From: PNC22 sp035654175
GTDB taxonomy: Bacteria > Planctomycetota > Phycisphaerae > Phycisphaerales > UBA1924
Assembly (NCBI GenBank): GCA_035654175.1
Contig: DASRXL010000264.1
Coordinates: forward strand, 1 to 13,443
Reading direction: 5' to 3'
Length of the DNA stretch: 13,443 bases
Below are positions 7,499 through 13,443 of this stretch, one piece after another (the stretch's first letter is position 1; the number at the start of each line of letters is the position of its first letter). The notes under the pieces are model-generated. The model searched no databases, was not told the DNA's origin, and saw only the letters and a list, made by a program, of their open reading frames with translations. A program made the position numbers and the translations under genes.

Positions 7499-8425
7499 TC
7501 AGCCCGTGCCGCCGGCGAGTCGGGCAACGCCGCGCGCCGCGTGGAAGTCGTCGCCGCCGCACCCGAGCGTCCAGCCCGTGCGGGCCAGCGAGGTTAACCC
7601 GGGCTCCACCAGCGCGCGCAGCCTGGGCAGGAACGGTCCGAGCCGCACACCGACTCCCCCGGCGAGCCGGACGTGCTGCGGCCTGTACACGGCGTGACAG
7701 ATCCGCAGCGCCCGGGCCAATGCCCGCAGCGGGGGTTCCATGGCAGCCGCATCGAAACTCGGCTCGCCCGCGGCGTCCGGAGCGGCCCCGGGGGCAGAGA
7801 CCGGCGCCTCGGGCATGGCGATCGCTCGCGACCTCAGCAGGGCCCGCAGGCCGATGTAGCTCTCGAGCGTGCCGCGCGAGCCGTCCGGCCCCGCCGGCGG
7901 GTGCTCATCGAGGCAAACGTCGAGGTGGCCGAGGTGACCCGGCGTCTCTCCGGAGATATGCAGCGGGACTCCGTCGTCCAGGACCGCGCCGCCGACGCCC
8001 GTTCCCAGCGCCAGGCACAAGAGCCGGCCTTGGAGGCCCTCGGTCGCGTAGAGGTCGTAGGCGGTGGCGTGCGCGTCGGACGTGACGAGGGCGAGCCTGT
8101 GCGGAGCATGCACGTGGCCGGCCTCCTCGACCGCCGACGCCACGAGCTCGCCAAGCGGCATGCCGACGATCCCGGGCAAATTGATCGATTTGGTGATGGC
8201 CATCTGGCCGCGGTCCAGCAGGCCGGGGGCGCACAGGCCGATGCGGTCAACCGTGAGGGCGACGCCCTCGAGCACCGACGCCGCGGCTTGGCCCATGGCC
8301 AGCGTGAGGGCCGCTCGGTCGGGCTGGTCGTACACGTCGCTGCGGGCGACCGGTCCGGGCCGCCCGTCGGCGAGCAGGGCGGCCTTGACGGAGGAGCCCC
8401 CGATGTCCAGGCCCAGCGTGAGCAT
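7499..8425 (-). CDS. ROK-family sugar kinase-like protein lacking the zinc motif
   Basis: The product has 308 aa from ATG 8425; the start follows the previous stop by 1 nt (TGAGATG), so translation is probably coupled. It has the actin-like ATPase fold of the ROK family. Visible motifs are the phosphate-1 motif LDIGGSSVK (6-14), SDAHA with the likely catalytic Asp117, phosphate-2 LGTGVGGAVLDDG (140-152), GHLGHLDV (163-170) and the adenosine-type AGGVG (255-259). There is no N-terminal helix-turn-helix, so a kinase is more likely than a NagC/Mlc-type repressor. The region that normally holds CxCGxxGCxE reads PAGPDGSRGTLESY (176-189) and keeps Gly and Glu but has no zinc cysteines. The Glu of ExGH appears replaced or shifted (His164 or Glu160). 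The substrate is unknown; an amino sugar is suggested by the DigH-like neighbour and the divergent NagB fusion. Confidence 0.82.
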   Translation of the reverse strand: MLTLGLDIGGSSVKAALLADGRPGPVARSDVYDQPDRAALTLAMGQAAASVLEGVALTVDRIGLCAPGLLDRGQMAITKSINLPGIVGMPLGELVASAVEEAGHVHAPHRLALVTSDAHATAYDLYATEGLQGRLLCLALGTGVGGAVLDDGVPLHISGETPGHLGHLDVCLDEHPPAGPDGSRGTLESYIGLRALLRSRAIAMPEAPVSAPGAAPDAAGEPSFDAAAMEPPLRALARALRICHAVYRPQHVRLAGGVGVRLGPFLPRLRALVEPGLTSLARTGWTLGCGGDDFHAARGVARLAGGTG

Positions 8426-8426
8426 C

Positions 8427-9680
8427 TCAGGGCCCCGTGCGTGCGGACTGTGCCGAGTTCTGGATCGGCTCGAGCGCACGCCTCCGGCTGGTGCGGAGCA
8501 CGACGGCGGTGTCGTCCTTCGGCTCGAAAGGGTTCACGCTCTCGAAGAAGGTCGCGAACGCGAACAGGCAATACCCGTCCGCCCGTTCCGACAGCCGGAT
8601 TTGCTCCAGCGTCTGCGCCGGCTGGTGCTTGTAGGCGCCGATGCCCGGCGTCACCGGCTTCTTGCCGGCGACCTCGAGCCACGCGTCCAGGTCGCGGGCG
8701 TAGTCCGCATTGCTGTCGGTATAGATCATGGGCAGGACGCGATCAACCAGCCCCTCCTTCAGCCACAGCGACGCGTCCTGGAGCACGACCTCCTTCGCCA
8801 GCCCCGGATCGCGCCAGACCGCCGCGGAGACCTCGATCCCCGGATTCGCCTGGCGAGCGTCGCGGCTGATTCGACGCACCAGGGCGGTGATCTCGGAGCG
8901 CACCCAGGCGGCGTGGGCGGCCTTGTCCTCGAGGGTCGTGAGTGATCGCCGGCCGGTCGCGCTATAGAACCGCTCCAGGGCCGCCGGACCAGCCGGATAG
9001 ATCTTGTCGCTGCCCAGCCCCTCGTTGACAAACCGCACGTAGTCGAGGTGGAGCCCGTCGAGGGCGTATCGGCGGACGATGTCGCGGCACACGGCGGCGA
9101 TGTGCGACTGCGCCTCCGGGTGCGTGGGGTCGACGATGATGTAGGAATCGCCGGCCGGCTGCGGCTCGCCGTTCTGGTCGAAGAGGCGCCACTCGGGGCG
9201 GCGATGGAGGGGGTGCATCGGGCTCTTGGGCGGCTCCTTGCCCTTCCACAAGGGGTAGACGTTGACCCATGCATGGATGCGCACCCCCCTCTGGCGCGCT
9301 CGTGCGATGGCGACAGAGAGCGGGTCGAACCCCGGATCGGTGGCATTGGGCCGGTCGCGGAAGAGGTCCTGTCCCCACGGCTCGAGACTGGAGCGGTAGA
9401 AGGCGTCCGCCTGGCCGCGAACCTGCCAGTAGACATCGGTGAAGCCCGCGGCGGAGACGTCGTCGATGGCTCGCTCCACGTCCACGGGCGAGCGGTAGTC
9501 CCAGCGTGTGACCCAGATGCCGCGCACGACCTCCGGCTGCTTCGCGCCGGTCAACGCCTCGAAAGGGTTCTGGCTCTCGCAGCCCTGGATCAGGGAGGCG
9601 AGCAGCGTCGCCCCTGCGATGATCGCGCTGGCCAGAAAGAGGGCGGGGAGGGTCGGCATCGCGGGGGCGGTTCGCGGCAT
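8427..9680 (-). CDS. Glycosyl-hydrolase-like lipoprotein, GHL10/DUF187 family (YngK/DigH-like)
   Basis: The product has 417 aa from ATG at 9680; a second in-frame ATG at 9662 is possible. The upstream open frame to 9818 is Arg-rich and runs into the divergent promoter region. Residues 1-34 are a lipoprotein signal with a hydrophobic core (LPALFLASAIIAGATLLASL) and a lipobox-like LIQGC at Cys34. The rest is a TIM-barrel-like GHL10 domain: GIWVTRWDY (54-62), DVYWQVRGQADAFYRSS (82-98), HAWVNVYPLW (136-145), VDPTHPEA (183-190), DGLHLDYVRF (208-217) with likely catalytic Asp213, and MIYTDS (318-323). The family includes E. coli DigH (YddW), which cleaves peptidoglycan glycan strands lacking stem peptides, and B. 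subtilis YngK. It would act in the periplasm or outer membrane. It heads the reverse-strand block with the ROK gene 1 nt downstream. Confidence 0.88.
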   Translation of the reverse strand: MPRTAPAMPTLPALFLASAIIAGATLLASLIQGCESQNPFEALTGAKQPEVVRGIWVTRWDYRSPVDVERAIDDVSAAGFTDVYWQVRGQADAFYRSSLEPWGQDLFRDRPNATDPGFDPLSVAIARARQRGVRIHAWVNVYPLWKGKEPPKSPMHPLHRRPEWRLFDQNGEPQPAGDSYIIVDPTHPEAQSHIAAVCRDIVRRYALDGLHLDYVRFVNEGLGSDKIYPAGPAALERFYSATGRRSLTTLEDKAAHAAWVRSEITALVRRISRDARQANPGIEVSAAVWRDPGLAKEVVLQDASLWLKEGLVDRVLPMIYTDSNADYARDLDAWLEVAGKKPVTPGIGAYKHQPAQTLEQIRLSERADGYCLFAFATFFESVNPFEPKDDTAVVLRTSRRRALEPIQNSAQSARTGP

Positions 9681-9829
9681 GGCGGGTTCCCGATCCGTGG
9701 GTTTCGCGTCTGCGAGAGCATACCGCCCCGGGGCCGCTCCCGCGTGCCGGCGCCGGCCGCGCCCGGGCCGGCCCGCCGGGCGTATAGGCTTGCTCCGCCG
9801 GGGTGCTCCGGCGCACAAGGAGCGGATGG
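9681..9829. promoter_or_regulatory. Divergent promoter region rich in GC palindromes
   Basis: This 149-nt region separates the reverse lipoprotein hydrolase gene and the forward NagB fusion and must hold both promoters. It contains GCCGGCGCCGGC (9746-9757, perfect palindrome), a hairpin CGCCCGG/CCGGGCG (9760-9766 and 9776-9782) whose inner part includes the palindrome GGGCCGGCCC (9765-9774), and CGCCGG/CCGGCG (9796-9801 and 9808-9813) just before the forward ribosome binding site. Candidate -10-like boxes are TATAGG (9783-9788, forward) and TATGCT (9722-9717, reverse). Neither has a clear -35, so they are weak. Confidence 0.45.
9817..9822 (+). promoter_or_regulatory. Ribosome binding site setting the start of the NagB fusion
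   Basis: AAGGAG lies 7 nt before ATG at 9830. It favours this start over the upstream in-frame start at 9803, which would place the ribosome binding site inside the coding region, and over the downstream ATG at 9869. Confidence 0.6.
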
Positions 9830-11851
9830 ATGGGTGAGCAGGCGTGCGCGCGCTGGGGGACCGAGAAGATGGCGGTGACGGTGCACCCCTCGAGCGGCGC
9901 CGCCAGCCGCGCCGTCGCGACGGAGATCGCCGAGCTGATCCGTGCCCGCGCCGCCGCAGGCCGGCGCGCCGTCCTGGGGCTCGCCACGGGCTCGACGCCC
10001 TGCGGCGTGTACGAGGAGCTGGTGCGGCTGCACCGCGAGGAGGGGCTCAGCTTCGCGAACGTCGTGACCTTCAACCTCGACGAGTACTGGCCGATGCAGC
10101 CGGAGAGCCTGCAGAGCTACCGCCGCTTCATGCGCGAGTACCTGTTCGATCGCGTCGACATCGATCCTGCGAACGCGCACGTGCCCGACGGCGTCATCCC
10201 GTTCGAGCAGGTCAGGCCGTCCTGCGAGGAGTACGAGGCGGCGATCCGGGACTCGGGCGGCATCGACATCCAGGTGCTCGGGATCGGGCGGACCGGCCAC
10301 ATCGGCTTCAACGAGCCGGGCTCGGGGCGCGACAGCCGCACGCGCCTGATCACGCTCGACCGAGTGACGCGGATGGACGCCGCAAGCGATTTCTTCGGCG
10401 AGTGGAACGTTCCTCGCAAGGCGGTGACGATGGGGGTCGGCACGATCCTCGACGCCCGGCGGGTGATCATGCTCGGGTTCGGCGAGCACAAGGCGCCGAT
10501 CATCCGGCGCGCCGTCGAGGGCGAGGTCACGCCGAGCGTCGCCGCGAGCTTCCTGCAGCAGCACCCGGACGCCAAGGTGGTGCTCGATCCCGCCGCGGCC
10601 TCGGAGCTCACGCGCTTCAGGACACCGTGGCTGCTCGGCCCGGTCGCCGAGCTGGGCCGGGAGTGGGACACCGGGCTGACCAAGAAGGCCGTGATCTGGC
10701 TCGCCCGGGAGCTGGGCAAGCCGATTCTCAAGCTCACGGAGGAGGACTACAACGAGCACGGCCTGCAGGAGCTGCTCTCCGTGCGCGGGACGGCGTACGA
10801 GATCAATATCGAGGTGTTCAAGGCGCTTCAGCGGACGATCACCGGCTGGCCGGGGGGCAAGCGCGGGCGGCCCCGCTTCGTTGCGCCCAAGGGCGTGGAC
10901 GACTCCAACGGGCCCGACGAGTTCCCCAAGCGGGTGATCGTGTTCAGCCCGCACCCCGACGACGACGTGATCTCGATGGGCGGAACGTTCATCCGCCTGT
11001 GCGACCAGGGGCACGAGGTCCACGTGGCGTACCAGACCTCGGGCAACATCGCCGTCTTTGACGCCGCGGCGGAGCGGCACGCCGATTTTGTGCAGGAGTT
11101 CTGCGCCGCCTTCGGCATCGGCGAAGGCGCGGAGCGTTCGGGACGGATCGCCCAGGAGATCCAGGAGTTCATCCGGCGCAAGACGCCCGGAGAGGTGGAC
11201 TCGCCCGAGCTTCGCACCATCAAGGGGCTGATACGGCGCACCGAGGCGCGCGCGGGAGCGAAGTTCAGCGGCGTGAGGCCGGAGAACATCCACTTCCTCG
11301 ACATGCCCTTCTACGAGACCGGGAAGGTCAAGAAGAAGCCGCTCGGCGAGGACGACCTCCGCATCGTGATCGATCTGATGGAACAGGTCCGGCCGCAGCT
11401 GGTGTACGCCGCGGGCGATCTCTCCGATCCGCACGGCACCCACCGCACCTGCCTCGCGGCGATCACGACCGCGTTCCACCGCATGCAGGACAGGCCGTGG
11501 ATGGCCGGGTGCGAGCTGTGGCTCTACCGTGGGGCCTGGCAGGAGTGGGGGCCGGAGGAGATCGACATGGCCGTGCCGCTCTCGCCCGCCGAGGTCGAGC
11601 GCAAGCGGATGGCGATCTTCAAGCACGAGAGCCAGAAGGACAGGGCCCTCTTCCCCGGGGCGTGGGATACGCGCGAGTTCTGGCAGCGCGCCGAGGAACG
11701 CAACCGCGCCACCGCGCAGGTGTACGACAAGCTCGGCCTGCCGGAGTACCAGGCGATCGAGGGCTTCGTGAAGTGGCATCCGAGCGAGGCCGACGGCTCC
11801 CTCGGCTCGCCGAGCGCGGAGCCTGCTCGCGTGGGAGCCCGGCACGCATGA
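9830..11851 (+). CDS. nagB: Fused glucosamine-6-phosphate deaminase (NagB) and PIG-L/LmbE deacetylase-like protein
   Basis: This 673-aa cytoplasmic protein has two domains. The N-terminal NagB/SIS-like domain (about 15-340) has LGLATGSTP (49-57), FNLDEY with Asp84 (equivalent to the general base Asp72 of E. coli NagB), GIGRTGHIGFNEP (151-163) with His157 and Glu162, TMGVGTILDA (200-209) and HKAPIIRRAVEG with Lys221. The C-terminal PIG-L domain (about 368-620) has VFSPHPDDDVISMGG with zinc ligands in HPDD (375-378), plus DPHGTH (533-538). NagB converts glucosamine-6-P to fructose-6-P and ammonia; PIG-L enzymes remove N-acetyl groups from GlcNAc-containing substrates. One chain could therefore take GlcNAc-6-P to fructose-6-P, but this is an inference. 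The same architecture is known in Bacteroidota. Thr155 replaces E. coli Asp141. The stop overlaps the next start as ATGA, indicating a two-gene operon. Confidence 0.92.
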   Translation: MGEQACARWGTEKMAVTVHPSSGAASRAVATEIAELIRARAAAGRRAVLGLATGSTPCGVYEELVRLHREEGLSFANVVTFNLDEYWPMQPESLQSYRRFMREYLFDRVDIDPANAHVPDGVIPFEQVRPSCEEYEAAIRDSGGIDIQVLGIGRTGHIGFNEPGSGRDSRTRLITLDRVTRMDAASDFFGEWNVPRKAVTMGVGTILDARRVIMLGFGEHKAPIIRRAVEGEVTPSVAASFLQQHPDAKVVLDPAAASELTRFRTPWLLGPVAELGREWDTGLTKKAVIWLARELGKPILKLTEEDYNEHGLQELLSVRGTAYEINIEVFKALQRTITGWPGGKRGRPRFVAPKGVDDSNGPDEFPKRVIVFSPHPDDDVISMGGTFIRLCDQGHEVHVAYQTSGNIAVFDAAAERHADFVQEFCAAFGIGEGAERSGRIAQEIQEFIRRKTPGEVDSPELRTIKGLIRRTEARAGAKFSGVRPENIHFLDMPFYETGKVKKKPLGEDDLRIVIDLMEQVRPQLVYAAGDLSDPHGTHRTCLAAITTAFHRMQDRPWMAGCELWLYRGAWQEWGPEEIDMAVPLSPAEVERKRMAIFKHESQKDRALFPGAWDTREFWQRAEERNRATAQVYDKLGLPEYQAIEGFVKWHPSEADGSLGSPSAEPARVGARHA

Positions 11852-12879
11852 CCGCGCCGGCCCCGGAGATCCCGGTGGGAGTCATCGGGCTCGGGTTCAT
11901 GGGCCGGACGCACGTCGCGTGCTATCGCGACGCGAGGGCGGCCGGGTTCCCGTGCCGGCTCGCCGCCGTGGCTGACCCTGACCCCGCGCGTCGCTCCGGG
12001 CGCGGCGAGGCCGCGGGGAACATCGCGACCGGTGCGCAGGCGGACAGGATCTTCGATGCCGGCGAGGTGCGGGGATACGCCGACTGGCGCGAGCTGCTGG
12101 CCGACCCGGGCGTGGCGCTGGTCTCGATCTGCACGCCGACGCCAACGCACGTCGAGGTCGCGCTCGGCGCGATCCGCGCCGGAAAGCACGTGCTCATCGA
12201 GAAGCCGCTTGCGCTCTCCAGCGCCGACGGCCGCCTGGTGGCGGAGGCCGCGCGCGGCGCCGATCGGATCGTCATGCCGGGCATGTGCATCCGATTCTGG
12301 CCGGCGTACGCGTGGCTGAGCGCGGCGATCAGGTCAGGTGAGTACGGCGCGGTGCGCTCGGCCACGTTCCACAGGCTGGGATCGCCCCCCCGCTGGGCGG
12401 ATTTTTACGCCGACCCAGTGCGCTCGGGGGGCGCGCTGCTCGACCTGCATATCCACGACGCGGACTTCATCCGCGCGTGCTTCGGCCGCCCCGCCGAGGT
12501 CGTCAGCACCGGCACCACGCACCACCTGACGACCATTTATCGCTATCCCGGCGGCCCAGAGATGGTTGTCGCCGAGGGCGGCTGGGGCCACGACCCCGGC
12601 TTCGGGTTCCGCATGCGCTTTGTCGTCTGCTTCGAGCGTGCGACTGCGGAGTTCGACCTCTCCCGCGAGCCGCCGCTGACGCTCTCCCGGGCCGGGGCGG
12701 CATCGGCGGTTCCGCTGGAGCCGCTGACCGGCTACGACGTCGAGATCCGTCACCTGGTCGCCTGCGTGGCCGAGGGCAGACGGGCCGCCGGGGTGAGCGT
12801 GGCCGAGGCCGTGGAGGCCTTGGAGCTCCTCGAGGCGGAGCGGCGGAGCTTGGAGACGGGTCGGGCGGTGACGCTGTAA
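11848..12879 (+). CDS. Gfo/Idh/MocA-family NAD(P)-dependent oxidoreductase
   Basis: The product has 343 aa from ATG at 11848, overlapping the NagB fusion stop by 4 nt (ATGA), so translation is likely coupled. The frame is open further upstream but only antiparallel to or inside the fusion gene. The N-terminal Rossmann domain shows VGVIGLGFMGRTH (10-22), an acidic strand end VADPD (41-45), ICTPTPTH (94-101) and the family signature GKHVLIEKPLA (112-122) with the conserved Glu118-Lys119-Pro120. The C-terminal alpha/beta domain has GGALLDLHIHDADF (194-207), in which Asp199 and His203 sit where other members have the catalytic DxGxHxxD residues. Family members oxidise or reduce sugars, inositols or sugar-nucleotides; the specific substrate cannot be read here. 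Linkage to NagB-PIG-L suggests an amino sugar or a derived sugar acid or lactyl sugar. Cytoplasmic, with no signal peptide. Confidence 0.9.
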   Translation: MTAPAPEIPVGVIGLGFMGRTHVACYRDARAAGFPCRLAAVADPDPARRSGRGEAAGNIATGAQADRIFDAGEVRGYADWRELLADPGVALVSICTPTPTHVEVALGAIRAGKHVLIEKPLALSSADGRLVAEAARGADRIVMPGMCIRFWPAYAWLSAAIRSGEYGAVRSATFHRLGSPPRWADFYADPVRSGGALLDLHIHDADFIRACFGRPAEVVSTGTTHHLTTIYRYPGGPEMVVAEGGWGHDPGFGFRMRFVVCFERATAEFDLSREPPLTLSRAGAASAVPLEPLTGYDVEIRHLVACVAEGRRAAGVSVAEAVEALELLEAERRSLETGRAVTL

Positions 12880-13108
12880 CCCCCGCCCGCCGCGGCTACG
12901 CCCGGCCTCTGCGCTGGCGCGGCGGTTTCCCCAGCCCGGCCGCTGCCGATTCGGCAGGCCGGTGCACGACCCTGCCCGCCCGGCGGGCTGATCCGGGGCG
13001 GGTGGATGAACTGTCGAATCGGCCGAATGGCATCGTCCTTGCAATACCGTCGCGGGGAGGCCCGAGCGGCTCCTCCCGGAGAGAAACCCGCATCACGGAG
13101 ACGCGGCT
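12880..13108. promoter_or_regulatory. dnaK upstream region with inverted repeats, no CIRCE
   Basis: This 229-nt gap holds the end of the oxidoreductase transcript and the dnaK promoter. Visible structures are a GCCCGCC/GGCGGGC quasi-palindrome (12974-12980 and 12982-12988, possibly terminator-like), an inverted pair GCCGATTCG (12945-12953) and CGAATCGGC (13015-13023), and GGGAGG/CCTCCC (13055-13060 and 13072-13077) in the likely leader. No CIRCE element (TTAGCACTC-N9-GAGTGCTAA) and no clear RpoH-type box were found, so how heat induction works here is not visible. Confidence 0.45.
13097..13100 (+). promoter_or_regulatory. dnaK ribosome binding site
   Basis: GGAG is placed 8 nt before the ATG at 13109, consistent with the MSRIIGIDLGTTNS start typical of DnaK. 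Confidence 0.5.
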
Positions 13109-13443
13109 ATGTCGAGGATCATCGGGATTGACCTGGGCACCACCAACTCGGTGGTCGCCATTATGGAGGGCGGACAGCCCAAGGTGCTGATCAACAGCGC
13201 CGGGGACCGGACCACCCCGTCGGTGGTGGCGTTCACCGACAAGGGTGAGCGGCTCGTCGGCAAGCAGGCCAAGCACCAGCAGGTCACCAATCCCAAGAAC
13301 ACCGTCTACTCCATCAAGCGCTTCATGGGTCGTCGCCACAGTGAGGTCGCGCAGGAGGAGAAGATGGTCCCCTACGAGATCACCGGCGGGCCCGAAGAGA
13401 TGGTGAAGGTGAAGGTGCGCGGCAAGGAGTACACGCCGGAGCA
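13109..13443 (+). CDS. dnaK: Chaperone DnaK (Hsp70), 5' part
   Basis: The first 111 codons are present and the gene runs off the window. The protein is the cytoplasmic ATP-dependent chaperone that binds exposed hydrophobic segments with DnaJ and GrpE. The start of the nucleotide-binding domain is unmistakable: IIGIDLGTTNSVVAIMEGG (4-22) with the phosphate-1 loop, GDRTTPSVVAF (32-42), VGKQAKHQQVTNPKNT (50-65) and YSIKRFMGRRHSEV (67-80). All family residues expected in this part are present, with no frameshift. It is preceded by its own 229-nt upstream region, so it is probably not in the operon of the oxidoreductase gene. Neighbouring grpE or dnaJ genes cannot be judged from this window. Confidence 0.97.
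   Translation, partial: MSRIIGIDLGTTNSVVAIMEGGQPKVLINSAGDRTTPSVVAFTDKGERLVGKQAKHQQVTNPKNTVYSIKRFMGRRHSEVAQEEKMVPYEITGGPEEMVKVKVRGKEYTPE

Noticed and set aside
9590..11845. Reverse open frame of 751 codons under the NagB fusion
   Set aside because: It is the reverse-strand shadow of the NagB-PIG-L gene, rich in His, Arg, Leu and Pro, with no motifs or plausible start context.
12974..12988. GCCCGCC/GGCGGGC as a definite terminator after the oxidoreductase
   Set aside because: The arms are separated by only one base, so a hairpin would lose pairs to make a loop, and no T-run follows; kept only as a possible structure.
13000..13108. CIRCE or RpoH-type heat-shock promoter before dnaK
   Set aside because: No TTAGCACTC-like half sites and no matching -35/-10 consensus could be found.
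1..13443. Defence system, prophage, insertion sequence, CRISPR array or tRNA
   Set aside because: No transposase, integrase, nuclease or repeat-spacer pattern and no tRNA-like cloverleaf was seen; every long region is explained by housekeeping or envelope/sugar genes.

Overview
The window is high-GC bacterial chromosome with tightly packed genes, no mobile elements, no RNA genes and no CRISPR. Three traits suggest a planctomycete, most likely of the Phycisphaerae type. One is an exported protein ending in a PEP-CTERM-like tail (VPLPSAAG, a hydrophobic stretch, then RRRR). Another is a membrane protein with the C-terminal CxxCGYPL...CPECG zinc ribbon common in that phylum. The third is the mix of secreted or lipoprotein DUF families. 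This placement is an inference from protein style, not from a marker gene.

Layout. Positions 1-419 hold the 3' end of a forward gene with an acidic, Pro/Glu/Gly-rich linker and a short folded C-terminus. A copper-type P1B ATPase (427-2655, reverse) is divergent from a forward lipoprotein gene resembling DUF6786 (2776-4017). That gene converges, across a hairpin, on a five-gene reverse-strand block. In transcription order the block is: a DigH/YngK-like glycosyl-hydrolase lipoprotein (9680-8427), an atypical ROK-family protein (8425-7499, 1 nt downstream), a two-TM zinc-ribbon protein (7466-6759), a secreted DUF885 putative metallopeptidase (6718-4925), and after 172 nt the PEP-CTERM-like protein (4752-4099). 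Divergent from this block is a forward pair overlapping by ATGA: a NagB-PIG-L fusion (9830-11851) and a Gfo/Idh/MocA oxidoreductase (11848-12879). The window ends in the first 111 codons of dnaK (from 13109).

How the genes may work together. The centre of the window (about 7.5-12.9 kb) reads as an amino-sugar processing locus. The lipoprotein hydrolase belongs to the family of E. coli DigH, which cuts denuded peptidoglycan glycans. The ROK protein is of a sugar-kinase/repressor family. The fusion joins a GlcNAc-type deacetylase fold (PIG-L) to a glucosamine-6-phosphate deaminase fold (NagB). The oxidoreductase could act on a sugar. A peptidoglycan or amino-sugar salvage role is a hypothesis. 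Two of the enzymes also have altered motif residues: NagB has Thr where E. coli has Asp141, and the ROK protein lacks the zinc cysteines.

No gene-free stretch exceeds 300 nt. The largest gaps (4753-4924, 9681-9829 and 12880-13108) are described as features.
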